Source: SZUA-252 sp035716005
GTDB taxonomy: Bacteria > Eisenbacteria > RBG-16-71-46 > SZUA-252
Assembly: GCA_035716005.1 (NCBI GenBank)
Contig: DASTKG010000097.1
Coordinates: 4,526-68,525 of the forward strand
Direction of reading: 5' to 3'
DNA: 64,000 nt
Shown: piece after piece, positions 47,475 through 57,939 of the stretch
How positions within the stretch are numbered: position 1 is the first letter of the stretch
How the letters are laid out: the number at the start of each line of letters is the position of its first letter
Translations under genes and position numbers: made by a program
Notes under the pieces: generated by a model
Seen by the model: only the letters and a program-made list of their open reading frames with translations
Database searches by the model: none
Told to the model about the DNA's origin: nothing

Positions 47475-48685
47475 TCGGAGACGATGACTTCGAGGCGGCG
47501 CTTCAAATTTCCGCGGAGGAGCTCGTGGCTCTCCTTGGAAATTTCCCCCTTCTCCCGGCCCTGGTCGAGTGCCGCGATGAGATACGCGTAGGCGGCGGCG
47601 AGGTCGTCGCCGTTCGCGGAGGGAGCCTTCGACGGGCGCCCGGCGACGGGCGCGCCCGGGACGGGAGCGGCCGCCGCGGGTTCGAACGCCACGGAGCCGC
47701 CCATGCCCGCGGCGACGGGCCGCGGCGCGCGCGTCGACATGCGCCGCGCGAAGATGAGGATGCCGGCGACCAGGAAGGGAATGGCGAGCCAGGGGTAGAT
47801 CGCGGGGTTCGACCACCAGCTGGCGCCGATCACCCGGATCTCCACGTCGTCGCCGATGCCGAGGTTCGAGCCGCTGTACATCTCGTACTTCTTCCCGCCC
47901 TGCTCGCGGGAGCCCGCGTAGGTGAGCGACTTCGATTGGAGCTTCAGGCGGGGATCGTCCAGCATCACGACGAACGTGCCCGTCGGGAAGTAGAGCCGGT
48001 GCGAGAGGTCCATCCGCCCGGAGAGCGGAATGTGATAGCTGAACGAGAGGGGATGCTGCCCCGGCGGGATCGGCCGGAGGCTCATCATCTCGCGTCCCTG
48101 CGCCACCAGCGTGCCCTCGTCCGCCCCCATGCCGACCTGGAAGCCCTTGATCGAGGTCGGCAGCCCGAGGCGCATCCCCGCGTTCTCGGCGTGGTTCGCG
48201 CCGATGCCGAGGTAGGCGGTGGGGGCCGAGTTCTCGATGATCAGGATCTCGTTCACGTGGAGGCCGTCGTCCTTCCGCTCCACGATGATGTGGTGGTTGG
48301 AGACCTGGACTTTGTCGATCTCCTTGCCGACGTCGAAGACGGCGAGATCCTGGCGCCACGCGCCGTCGGGGCCCGGACGGAGCGGCCCCTCGGTGTAGAC
48401 GGCGCCCTTGTATTCGGTCGAGACGTAGTAATCGAGATTGTTGCCGGCGGGGAGGTTCGTGAAGCGGACCGATCCGCTCTTGTCCGTCGTCCTCGTGGCG
48501 CCCGGCATCTCCTCGGTCCCGCGGACGACGTGGAGCGCCACGCTCTGCCCGGCGACGGGCTGCCGGTCGAAGCCTCGGACGACGTGGGCTTCGATGTCGA
48601 GGGCGCTGGCCCGGCCGGCCTGGAGCGCCGCCAGGAGGAGGGCCGGCGCGAGGAGCGTTCGTACGGTGACGCGAGCGCGAATCAT
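47471..48685 (-). CDS. Unknown exported membrane protein within the ccm operon
   Basis: 404 aa. A signal peptide (LLAPALLLAALQAGRASA) is followed by a carboxypeptidase-regulatory-like beta domain (about 30-110: HVVRGFDRQPVAGQSVALHV, GSVRFTNLPAG), a second extracytoplasmic part, one membrane helix near residue 290 (YPWLAIPFLVAGILIFA) and a cytoplasmic end with a helical segment (AAAYAYLIAALDQGREKGEISKE). I do not recognise a named family. It lies between the CcmI-like and CcmA genes with 4-bp overlaps at both ends, so it is part of the haem-maturation operon; structural or scaffold roles are possible. It is not homologous to CcmG or CcmI. Confidence 0.7.
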   Translation of the reverse strand: MIRARVTVRTLLAPALLLAALQAGRASALDIEAHVVRGFDRQPVAGQSVALHVVRGTEEMPGATRTTDKSGSVRFTNLPAGNNLDYYVSTEYKGAVYTEGPLRPGPDGAWRQDLAVFDVGKEIDKVQVSNHHIIVERKDDGLHVNEILIIENSAPTAYLGIGANHAENAGMRLGLPTSIKGFQVGMGADEGTLVAQGREMMSLRPIPPGQHPLSFSYHIPLSGRMDLSHRLYFPTGTFVVMLDDPRLKLQSKSLTYAGSREQGGKKYEMYSGSNLGIGDDVEIRVIGASWWSNPAIYPWLAIPFLVAGILIFARRMSTRAPRPVAAGMGGSVAFEPAAAAPVPGAPVAGRPSKAPSANGDDLAAAYAYLIAALDQGREKGEISKESHELLRGNLKRRLEVIVSD

Positions 48686-49116
48686 GCCTGGGATCCCTCC
48701 ACGGAAGCGGCGCGCCGCTTCTTCATCTCCTCGATCATCTTCTCCACCTGGTCGCTGAGCGCGGCCGCGCGGCCCGGGGCCGCCGCGGTTCCCATCGCCG
48801 CCGTGGCCGCCGCGGCGGGCGAGCCTTCGGCAGGCGCGAGGCCGAGACGCTCCTCCTCGGCCAAGACCCGCAGCACGTCCTCCATCGTCTCCTCCCGCAT
48901 GCGGGCGTGGTCCTCGGCGGAGAGCTTTCCGGAATCGCGGTCGAAGTCGAGGTCGACGAGCTGCCTGTAGAGGCGCGTCTTCCGTTCGTCCACGTTCCGA
49001 TGCTGATTCGCCGTCGCGGTCTCGCGGAGGAAGCGCTGGCCCCTCAGCTGGATCAGGGGCGCCAGGACGAAGGCGCCGACCAGGACGAGGAGGAGGAGCT
49101 GCAGGGCTACGATCAT
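48682..49116 (-). CDS. CcmI-like membrane-anchored protein (short)
   Basis: 144 aa. One N-terminal helix (VALQLLLLVLVGAFVLAPLI), then a cytoplasmic helical stretch TRLYRQLVDLDFDRDSGKLSAEDHARMREE, the pattern seen after the first helix in CcmI and CcmH-type fusions, and an Ala-rich linker. The second half of CcmI (TPR) is missing. Its ATG lies 6 nt after the CcmH stop and its stop overlaps the next start (ATGA). It may be a minimal CcmI or a regulatory subunit; evidence is moderate. Confidence 0.55.
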   Translation of the reverse strand: MIVALQLLLLVLVGAFVLAPLIQLRGQRFLRETATANQHRNVDERKTRLYRQLVDLDFDRDSGKLSAEDHARMREETMEDVLRVLAEEERLGLAPAEGSPAAAATAAMGTAAAPGRAAALSDQVEKMIEEMKKRRAASVEGSQA

Positions 49117-49122
49117 TCGGGG

Positions 49123-49647
49123 TTACTCCTTCAGTTCGCGTAGTTCGGCTTCGGCCCGCGCGCGGCGCTCCGCGAGCGAGGGATCCGAATCGGGGTGCGT
49201 ATCCGCGCCGGCTCCGGCCGGCGCGAGAGCGAGGGTGTTCTTGCGGCGCACCCATCGCGTCAGGACCATCGTGGCGATTCCGAATCCGAGGAGGGTGGCG
49301 ACGAACGGCGCGACCCAGACCACCAGGTTGAATCCCTTCGCCTTCGGCGCGCCGAGGATCACCTCCCCGTACTTCGCGACGAGCGACGCCTCGATCGCCT
49401 GGCGATCCTTCCCCGCCTTCAACTCACGGCCGACGTAGCCCTTGAGCGAGATGCCCGTTTCGCACGTGCAGCCGCTCAGCACTTCGCCGCACGAGCAGGG
49501 ACAGATCAACTGGCTCGTGATCGCCCGAACGGGGTCGGACTTGCTCCCCGCGGCCGATTCGTTGGCCCGGGCCGCGAGCGGCAGCGCGAGGGCCGCCGCG
49601 ACGGCCAGGACGAGAGCCGCGCGCGGCAGGGAGCCGAGGGCGGTCAT
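49123..49647 (-). CDS. ccmH: CcmH-type cytochrome c maturation protein
   Basis: 174 aa with signal peptide (LPLAARA) and a CcmH-like domain. The redox block is LICPCSCGEVLSGCTC, richer in Cys than the usual LRCPVCQ, followed by YVGRELKAGKDRQAIEASLVAKYGEVIL and a C-terminal helix FVATLLGFGIATMVL, in keeping with CcmH/CycL. It reduces or holds the apocytochrome CXXCH. The ATG overlaps the ccmF stop (ATGA). The extra cysteines could bind a metal. Confidence 0.85.
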   Translation of the reverse strand: MTALGSLPRAALVLAVAAALALPLAARANESAAGSKSDPVRAITSQLICPCSCGEVLSGCTCETGISLKGYVGRELKAGKDRQAIEASLVAKYGEVILGAPKAKGFNLVVWVAPFVATLLGFGIATMVLTRWVRRKNTLALAPAGAGADTHPDSDPSLAERRARAEAELRELKE

Positions 49648-51605
49648 GCCGCCTCCTTCTCCTCCCGGCGGAGGCGCATCCGGTCGGTGAGGGTGAAGAT
49701 GGTGCCGAAGAGCATGACGAGGCCGCCGGCCCAGATGAGGCTCACGAGCGGGTTGATGTAGGCCTGGAGCGTCACGGTGCCGTCGTCGTTCACGCCGCCG
49801 AGGATGAGATAGAGGTCCTCGCCGGGCGTCTGGTGGAGCGCCACCTCGGTCATCGGCTGCTGCGACTTGAAGTACATCGCCTTCGAGGGGTGCGAATCCC
49901 CGAACGACTTGCCGTTCTGGGAGACGTCGACCACCGCACGCGTCACGGCGGCGCTTCGCTCCATCTTCTGCTCGGTCCCTTTCAAGGTCAGCGTGTAATC
50001 GCCGATCTTCATCGACTGGCCCGGGCGGAGCGGCTCGTGCGCTTCCTTCTGGAAGACGGTGGAGCCGAGGACGCCGATGAAGATCATGACGACGCCGACG
50101 TGGATGATGTAGCCGCCGTAGCGACGCTTGTTCTTCGTGACGAGGTCGACGATCGCCATGGCGCCTCGCGACGCCGCCACGTCCTTCCTCGCTTGGAGCC
50201 CGCGCGCGAACTCCATCACGACCGTCGTGACGACGAACGCCGATCCGAAGACCGTGATGATCGGGTAGATCCCGCGGATGCCGAGCGGGAGGCTGAGCAG
50301 CGTCGCCACGACTCCGGCCAAGGTCGGGAGGACGAAGTTTCGCTGCAGCACCGACGTCGTGGCCCGCTTCCACGAGAGGATGGGGCCCGCCCCCGTGAGG
50401 AGGAGGAGCGCCAGCCCGATCGGCACGTTCACGCGATTGAAGAAGGGCGCCGAGACGGAGATCTTCGAGCCGGTCACCGCCTCGCTCAGCACCGGGAACG
50501 TCGTTCCGAGGAACGTGGCGAACGTGAGGGCGACGAAGAGGACGTTGTTGAAGAGGAAGGAGCCTTCGCGGGAGACGATGGCGTCGAGCCGGTTCTCGCT
50601 CTCGAGGAGCGCCTTCCGGTAGAGGATGAGCGCGGTCGCCAGCGTGCCCGACCCGATGATGAAGGCCATGAACCAGGGCCCGATGCCCGATTCGGCGAAC
50701 GAATGGACCGAGGTGAGGACGCCCGAGCGCGTGAGGAAGGTGCCGAACATCGACAGCTCGAACGTCAGCACGATGAGCGCGACGTTCCAGGTCTTCAGCA
50801 TGCCACGGCGCTGCTCGATCATGACCGAATGGAGGAAAGCGGTCCCGACCAGCCACGGCATGAGCGAGGCGTTCTCCACCGGATCCCAGCCCCAGTAGCC
50901 GCCCCAGCCGAGCTCGATGTAGGCCCAGCGGGCGCCGAGAAGGATCCCGAAACCGAGGAACATCCAGGAGAAGAGCGTCCAGCGGCGGACCTCCTCGATC
51001 CAGCGCGTTCCCGTCCGGTTCATGAGGAGCACCGCGATCCCGAAGGCGAACGGGATGATGAAGCCGACGTACCCCGTGTAGAGGATGGGCGGGTGGATCA
51101 TCATGCCGGGATCCTGGAGCAGCGGATTCAGCCCCTGCCCGTCGGCCGGCGGGTTCGCCAGGATTCGGAACGGCGAGCAGACGAAGGCGAGGAGATAGGT
51201 GAAGAAGACGGCCACGGAGGCGACCACCATCGCGACCGCGTCGTAGAAGGGATCGAGCCGCTTCCGGTAGAGCCAGAGGAACGCGGCGCCGTAGAGCGAG
51301 AGAATGAGGAGCCAGAGAAGAAGCGACCCCTCCTGCCCGGCCCAGAGCGCCGCCCCGGAATAGAAGGGCGAGAGGTCGAGGCTCGTGTGCTCGGCCACGT
51401 AGCGATAGCTGAAATCGTGGGCCATCATCGCGCGGACCAGGATGATGGTGGCCAGGAGCGTCAGGCCGCAGACGGCCCAGAGCGCGTTCCGTCCGCTCCG
51501 AAGCGGCCCGGCCAGACCGGCCCGGAGCCCCCACGCGATCGATCCGACCGACCAGACGGCGCAGAGAAACGCGATGAGAATCGCGAGGCGGCCGATTTCG
51601 CTCAC
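49644..51605 (-). CDS. ccmF: CcmF haem lyase
   Basis: 653-aa protein with about 15 helices. The WWD motif is WGGYWGWDPVENASLMPWL (about 235), with HPPILYTGYVGF before it and GTFLTRSGVLTSVHSFA after. A periplasmic domain near 525-625 (QKMERSAAVTRAVVD) precedes the last helix. It is the haem lyase subunit that joins haem to the apocytochrome. Start GTG 51605 overlaps the ccmE stop (GTGA) and gives a normal length. Confidence 0.95.
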   Translation of the reverse strand: MSEIGRLAILIAFLCAVWSVGSIAWGLRAGLAGPLRSGRNALWAVCGLTLLATIILVRAMMAHDFSYRYVAEHTSLDLSPFYSGAALWAGQEGSLLLWLLILSLYGAAFLWLYRKRLDPFYDAVAMVVASVAVFFTYLLAFVCSPFRILANPPADGQGLNPLLQDPGMMIHPPILYTGYVGFIIPFAFGIAVLLMNRTGTRWIEEVRRWTLFSWMFLGFGILLGARWAYIELGWGGYWGWDPVENASLMPWLVGTAFLHSVMIEQRRGMLKTWNVALIVLTFELSMFGTFLTRSGVLTSVHSFAESGIGPWFMAFIIGSGTLATALILYRKALLESENRLDAIVSREGSFLFNNVLFVALTFATFLGTTFPVLSEAVTGSKISVSAPFFNRVNVPIGLALLLLTGAGPILSWKRATTSVLQRNFVLPTLAGVVATLLSLPLGIRGIYPIITVFGSAFVVTTVVMEFARGLQARKDVAASRGAMAIVDLVTKNKRRYGGYIIHVGVVMIFIGVLGSTVFQKEAHEPLRPGQSMKIGDYTLTLKGTEQKMERSAAVTRAVVDVSQNGKSFGDSHPSKAMYFKSQQPMTEVALHQTPGEDLYLILGGVNDDGTVTLQAYINPLVSLIWAGGLVMLFGTIFTLTDRMRLRREEKEAA

Positions 51606-52012
51606 GATTTGTCCTCCCCCAGGCCCTGGGACTCGTACTTCGAGGGGCACTTGGTGACGAGCTTCGTGGCGTGAAGGGTGCGATCGGTGTGCCGGAAGGT
51701 GCCCTCGACGACGACGTCGCGGCCGTCGGCGAATGCGTCCGGCATGAGGCCGTCGTAGACCACGTTGACCGCTTCCTTGCCGTCGGTCATGCGGAACCTG
51801 AGGCGCGGCTCCTTCTGGTCGTACTGGATGCTTCCGGCCGCGACGATGCCGTCGAGACGGAAGCCGCCCGCCTTGGGAGCCCTCTCCAACTGAGCCAGCT
51901 CGGTCACCGTCATGTACTGCATGCCGGTCTGCTTGACTCCGGAAAGGATGAGATAGGTCACCGAACCGATGACGATCAGAGACACGACGACGATCTTAAG
52001 AGTTGTATTCAT
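51602..52012 (-). CDS. ccmE: CcmE haem chaperone, Cys-type
   Basis: 136-aa periplasmic haem chaperone with an N-terminal helix (TLKIVVVSLIVIGSVTYLILS), then the OB-fold: FRLDGIVAAGSIQYDQKEPRLRFRMTDG, VVYDGLMPDAFADGRDVVVEG. The haem-binding site reads LVTKCPSKYES: Cys122 replaces the usual His of AKHxEKY, giving CxxxY (Cys122, Tyr126). That is the type described in Desulfovibrio, where haem is bound through Cys. It is the first gene of the operon, behind the promoter at 52066. Confidence 0.93.
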   Translation of the reverse strand: MNTTLKIVVVSLIVIGSVTYLILSGVKQTGMQYMTVTELAQLERAPKAGGFRLDGIVAAGSIQYDQKEPRLRFRMTDGKEAVNVVYDGLMPDAFADGRDVVVEGTFRHTDRTLHATKLVTKCPSKYESQGLGEDKS

Positions 52013-52065
52013 AGGCGTTTGTGTGGGTTAGGCGCTCGGACGGGCGCCGGCTCCTTTCAGGGACG

Positions 52066-52093
52066 ATTGTGGCAGACGGGGCCGGACAGTCAA
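52066..52093 (-). promoter_or_regulatory. Putative sigma70-type promoter of the ccm operon
   Basis: On the minus strand TTGACT (52093-52088), 16-nt spacer, CACAAT (52071-52066), about 53 nt before the ccmE ATG at 52012. The 144-bp gap to the rhomboid gene holds no other signal that I can see. Confidence 0.55.
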
Positions 52094-52156
52094 GTTGTCA
52101 GGTCTGGTCCCAGGGTATCAGTTCGAGTGCCGCCTCGGGCGGTGCAAGAGTACGAC

Positions 52157-52831
52157 CTACGCCATGACCCGCCGAGGCGTGACGAGGCGGACCAGGAGCG
52201 CGCCGGTCAGGAAGCCCCCCACGTGGGCCCACCACGCGACGCCGCCGCCCGTCCAGCCGAGCGTGAGCAGGCCGCTCACAACCTGGATCGCCAGCCAGAG
52301 CCCGATGAGGAGGAGCGCCGGGAGTTCCATGACGCGGAGAAAGAACCCGAGCGGGACGAGCGTCGTCACGCGCGCGCGGGGGAAGAGAACCATGTACCCC
52401 GCCAGCACGCCGGCAATCGCCCCGCTCGCTCCGATGGTCGGCACTGCCGAGGAAGGCTGGAGCAAATAATGCGCCGCCCCAGCACCCAGCCCCGACAGAA
52501 GATAGAAGATCAGAAATCGAGGAGCGCCGAGCGTGTCCTCGACGTTGTCTCCGAAGATCCAGAGGAACCACATGTTCCCGATCAAATGGAGCCAGCCGCC
52601 GTGCAGGAACATCGATGTGACGAAGGGCCGAAGCAGGCCGAAGACGTCGATCTGGCGGCTCTGGATTCCGTAGGTGACCTCCCCCGGCACGAGCCCGTAG
52701 GCGCCCACGAAGGCCTGCATGCCCGGTCCGAGGGAGACCTCGTAGAGGTAGGCCGCCGTGCAGAGCGCGATGAGGGCGAGGGTGACGACCGGAAAGCGGC
52801 TCGATGGGTTGGCGTCGCGGAGCGGGATCAC
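52157..52831 (-). CDS. Rhomboid-family intramembrane serine protease
   Basis: 224-aa membrane protein with six helices. HLIGNMWFLWIFG (His/Asn loop), the catalytic GASGAIAGVLAGY with Ser, and the later HVGGFLTGALLVRL with His fit rhomboids (Ser-His dyad). It cleaves transmembrane substrates; the substrate is unknown. Starts at GTG 52831 with VIPLRDANPSSRFP, the usual N-terminal sequence. A -10-like TATGCT is 8 nt upstream. It is separate from the ccm operon. Confidence 0.93.
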   Translation of the reverse strand: MIPLRDANPSSRFPVVTLALIALCTAAYLYEVSLGPGMQAFVGAYGLVPGEVTYGIQSRQIDVFGLLRPFVTSMFLHGGWLHLIGNMWFLWIFGDNVEDTLGAPRFLIFYLLSGLGAGAAHYLLQPSSAVPTIGASGAIAGVLAGYMVLFPRARVTTLVPLGFFLRVMELPALLLIGLWLAIQVVSGLLTLGWTGGGVAWWAHVGGFLTGALLVRLVTPRRVMA

Positions 52832-52839
52832 GGCGTTGA

Positions 52840-52845
52840 AGCATA
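52840..52845 (-). promoter_or_regulatory. Possible -10 of the rhomboid gene
   Basis: On the minus strand TATGCT, 8 nt before GTG 52831, without Shine-Dalgarno in between. Transcription starting 7-8 nt further would make the mRNA leaderless. No -35 stands out. The rest of the gap up to 53126 (divergent from the lactamase-like gene) shows nothing else. Confidence 0.3.
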
Positions 52846-53126
52846 GGAATCACTCCCAAAAGGAGCGAGAGGATTCTTGGCGACAGGGCCACGGAGACCC
52901 CCCGCCAAAGCCCGGCGCTCCGAAAACGCCGCCGCCCTGGCAGGGGATGGGCCCCGTCAGGGCGTCGGCTCTAGGACTCCGGTCTCTACCCACCCGCGTC
53001 GGAGGGTGACGTCCCCAGATACACCGCTCCAATCGGAGAGGTCCCGGGAATTTTCGCGGCCGGCCGGGGGCCCTGCCGAATCTTTGCGGGTGCGCCGAAA
53101 TGGCGTCGCCGCTTATCTTTGGCCGC

Positions 53127-54242
53127 ATGCCCATGAGGAAGCGCCGCGCGGGGGCGCGCCCCGCGCGAAACCACTTCCGAGATCTCGACGAATTCCTGCG
53201 CCGCTCGGCGCGCGAGGGCGTCGTCCCCGGCGCGGTCGCGTACGTCGGCCGCGCCGGGGGCGTCGTTCACCGCGTCTCGGCCGGCTCGCGAGCCATCCTT
53301 CCCCGCCGCGAGCGAATGACCCTCGACACGATCTTCGACCTCGCCTCGCTCGCGAAGGTGATGGTCACCGCCCCGCTGGTCGTCGAGGCGGGAGTCCGGG
53401 GCGAACTCTCCCTCCTCGAGCCGGTGGAGCGCTGGATCGCCGAGACCCGCGGCAGCGAGGTCGGACGCCTTCCCCTCCACCTGCTCCTCACCCACACCGC
53501 GGGCTTCGTCCCCGACAACCCGATGGCGGACTACCGGGGCGGAAAGCGCGCGCTCTACGCCGCCATCGCGCGGGAGCCGCTCGCGTCGCCGCCGGGAGCG
53601 AAGTTCACCTACTCCGACGTCGGCTACGTCCTCCTGCAGGGAGTCCTGGAGCGCCGCTTCGCGAAGAAGCTCGACGCGCTCGCCGAGGAGCGGATCTTCG
53701 CCCCGCTCGGCTATCGCGACACGCGATTCGGAACGAAGGCGCGCGACCGCGCGCGGGTGGCGCCGACGGAACAGGTTCGCGGCCGATGGCTGCGCGGGCG
53801 CGTGCACGACCCCCGCACGCGCTCGAAGGCGCTCGACGGAATCGCGGGGCACGCCGGAATCTTCGGGACGGGAGAGGAAGTGGCCCGCTTCGCGTCGATG
53901 ATCCTGGCGGGGGGCGTCGACCGCGGGCGCCGCGTTCTCGCCGAGGCGACGGTCCGCGCGATGACGACGAACCAGGCGCCGGGCGCCGCGGGGGTGAGGC
54001 GAGGGTTCGGCTTCGACATCGAGAGCCCCTATTCGGCGCCGCGGGGCGCGGGCTTTTCGCGCGACTCGTTCGGCCATACGGGCTGGACCGGCGTCTCGAT
54101 CTGGATCGACCCGGCCTGCGACGGCTACCTGGTGCTCCTCACCAACTCGATCCATCCGAACGGCCACAAGGATCTGAAGCCGTTCCGCGCCGAGGCGGCC
54201 ACGCTCGCGGCGCGGGGCCTCGGCGCGAACGGACGCCGCTAG
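53127..54242 (+). CDS. Beta-lactamase/class C-like serine hydrolase
   Basis: 371 aa (from ATG 53127) of the serine beta-lactamase/penicillin-binding-protein-like family. Motifs: FDLASLAKVM (SxxK, Ser nucleophile), YSDVGYVLLQ (YxN/YSD) and GHTGWTG (HTG, replacing KTG). It could be an esterase or a D-peptidase; substrate unknown. No classical signal peptide; the start MPMRKRRAGARPARN is basic and then goes into the domain. ATG 53100 is an alternative. TTATCT (53113-53118), a possible -10, lies 8 nt before 53127, which supports the inner start. The stop overlaps that of the convergent barrel gene (CTAG). Confidence 0.82.
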   Translation: MPMRKRRAGARPARNHFRDLDEFLRRSAREGVVPGAVAYVGRAGGVVHRVSAGSRAILPRRERMTLDTIFDLASLAKVMVTAPLVVEAGVRGELSLLEPVERWIAETRGSEVGRLPLHLLLTHTAGFVPDNPMADYRGGKRALYAAIAREPLASPPGAKFTYSDVGYVLLQGVLERRFAKKLDALAEERIFAPLGYRDTRFGTKARDRARVAPTEQVRGRWLRGRVHDPRTRSKALDGIAGHAGIFGTGEEVARFASMILAGGVDRGRRVLAEATVRAMTTNQAPGAAGVRRGFGFDIESPYSAPRGAGFSRDSFGHTGWTGVSIWIDPACDGYLVLLTNSIHPNGHKDLKPFRAEAATLAARGLGANGRR

Positions 54243-54823
54243 TTCTTCATCCAGAGGTCGAAGCCCGCCGTGAACTGATAGACGTTCGCGGCGTCGATGA
54301 CGACGTCTCCCCCGTCCTTCCCCTCGTTCAGGTGATCGAGCCGGAATTCGATCCGGAAGCGGCCGTGGTTCTCGCTGAGCGGAACGCCGAGGCCCACGCC
54401 GCCGCCGAAGGTCGGGCTCGTCGCGCTGACGCTCTCCCCGCCGACGTTGTAGATCCCGCCCCCGAACGTGAGGTAGGGACGGGTGGAGGAGCCGCCGAAG
54501 TTGTACTGATAGTTCGCGCCGATCCGGAGGGCGTGGATGCCCGAGCCGTTCGAGCTGATGGCGTCGTAGCTGAGATCGACGTAGCCTTCGTGATCGCGCT
54601 TCTCGCCGGCGCCGCCGACACGGAGCCCGGGGCGGATCGTCCCGATGAGACCCGCCTGGGAGGGAACGCCGATGAGCGTCGAGTTGTCGCCGCCCTCCTC
54701 CGGGCTGTAGATCGCGACGCCGAAGTTCGTGCCGACCGAGATGTCGGCGAGGGCGGGCGTGGCCGTCGCGAGAAGCAGCGCGCTGCCCAGGATGAGAGTC
54801 GCCGTGGAATGGACTCGTCGCAT
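54239..54823 (-). CDS. Small outer-membrane beta-barrel protein
   Basis: 194 aa with a signal peptide (LILGSALLLATATPALA) and amphipathic strands GTNFGVAIYSPEEGG, IRPGLRVGGAG, IHALRIGANYQYNFGG, RPYLTFGGGIYNVGGES, FRIEFRLDHLNEGKDGG, YQFTAGFDLWMKN. The pattern fits an 8-stranded opacity/OmpW-like porin or adhesin. GGAGG sits 7 nt before ATG 54823. Function unknown. It is similar in design, but not clearly by sequence, to the barrel at 17381. Confidence 0.65.
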   Translation of the reverse strand: MRRVHSTATLILGSALLLATATPALADISVGTNFGVAIYSPEEGGDNSTLIGVPSQAGLIGTIRPGLRVGGAGEKRDHEGYVDLSYDAISSNGSGIHALRIGANYQYNFGGSSTRPYLTFGGGIYNVGGESVSATSPTFGGGVGLGVPLSENHGRFRIEFRLDHLNEGKDGGDVVIDAANVYQFTAGFDLWMKN

Positions 54824-54994
54824 GGGATTGCCTCCTTCGAAGCGGGGTGGAACGAACGTCCGGGAGGGAACTCTCCCCCCTCGATTCGTCCAACGGTCCG
54901 ATCGCCCAAAAGCGAACGGGGCCCGGATGGGCCCCATCGTACGACGTTCCGCCGAATCGTCGAGGCCGAAGCGCCCCGCGGCGACCCGCGTCCC

Positions 54995-56277
54995 TTACTT
55001 CTTCTTGAACTGCGCCGCCTCCGTCGATCCCTCGAGGGCGGTCGTGGAGGAGGCTCCTCCCGAAATCACCTGAGCGACGTGGTCGAAGTAGCCCGTTCCC
55101 ACCTCGCGCTGGTGGCGCGTCGCGGTGTAGCCGTGGGTCTCCGAGGCGAACTCGTCCTGCTGGAGCCGGCTGTAGGCCGTCATCCCGCGCTCCTTGTAGT
55201 CGCGCGCCAGCTCGAACATGCCGTGGTTGATGGCGTGGAAGCCGGCCAGCGTGACGAAGAGGAACTTGTAGCCCATGGCGCCCAGCTCGCGCTGGAATTT
55301 CGCGATGGTGGCGTCGTCGAGCTTCGCCTTCCAGTTGAAGGAGGGAGAGCAGTTGTAGGCGAGCATCTTCCCCGGGAACTCGGCGTGGATCCCTTCCGCG
55401 AACTCGCGCGCTTCCTTCAGGTCGGGCGTGGAGGTCTCGCACCAGAGGAGATCGGCGTAGGGAGCGTAGGCGCGTCCCCTCGCGATCGCCATGGTGACGC
55501 CGCCGGTGATCCGGAAGAAGCCCTCCGTCGTCCTCTCGCCGGTCAGGAACGGCCGGTCGCGCTCGTCGATGTCGCTGGTGATCAGCTTCGCGCTGTCGGC
55601 ATCGGTCCGGGCGACGATGAGCGTCGGCACGCCCATCACGTCGGCCGCGAGGCGCGCCGCCACGAGCGTGCGGATGAATTGCCCCGTGGGCAGGAGAACC
55701 TTTCCGCCCAGGTGGCCGCACTTCTTCTCCGACGAGAGCTGATCCTCGAAATGGACGGCGGCGGCGCCCGCCTCGATCATCGCCTTCATCAGTTCGAACG
55801 CGTTGAGCGGCCCTCCGAAGCCGGCCTCGGCGTCGGCGACGATCGGCGCGAACCAGTCGCGCGACGGCGCGCCCTCGGCGTGCTCCACCTGGTCGGCCCG
55901 CTGGAGGGCCTGATTGAGGCGGCGCACCACGTGGGGAACGCTGTTGGCCGGGTAGAGGCTCTGATCGGGGTAGGTCTGCCCCGCGAGATTCGCGTCGGCC
56001 GCCACCTGCCAGCCGCTCAGGTAGACCGCCTGGAGCCCCGCGCGCACCTGCTGCACGGCCTGATTCCCCGTGACCGCCCCGAGCGCGTTCACGTAGTCGC
56101 GCGTGCGGAGGAGGTGCCAGAGGCGCCGGGCCCCCCGGTCCGCGAGCGTATGCTCGATCCGAATCGAGCCGCGGAGCCGCTCCACGTCCTCGGCCGTGTA
56201 GGGGCGCTCGATGCCGGCCCAGCGATCGGCGGCGACGGGTGGCGGCTCGTGCGGCGTGGATCCGGCGGGAGGCGGTG

Positions 56278-56281
<4 letters not shown>
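54995..56281 (-). CDS. aceA: Isocitrate lyase
   Basis: 428-aa glyoxylate-shunt enzyme that splits isocitrate to glyoxylate and succinate. The active-site signature KKCGHLGGKVL (about 190), VADAEAGFGG, HFEDQLSSEKKCG and YNCSPSFNWK are all present. The length fits the shorter bacterial class. Start ATG 56281 overlaps the malate synthase stop (ATGA), so the two are translated together. The N-terminal 20 residues are Pro-rich. It ends TEAAQFKKK. Confidence 0.96.
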
Positions 56282-57915
<1,634 letters not shown>

Positions 57916-57939
57916 CCTCTCACCCGGGAGAGAGGTCTG

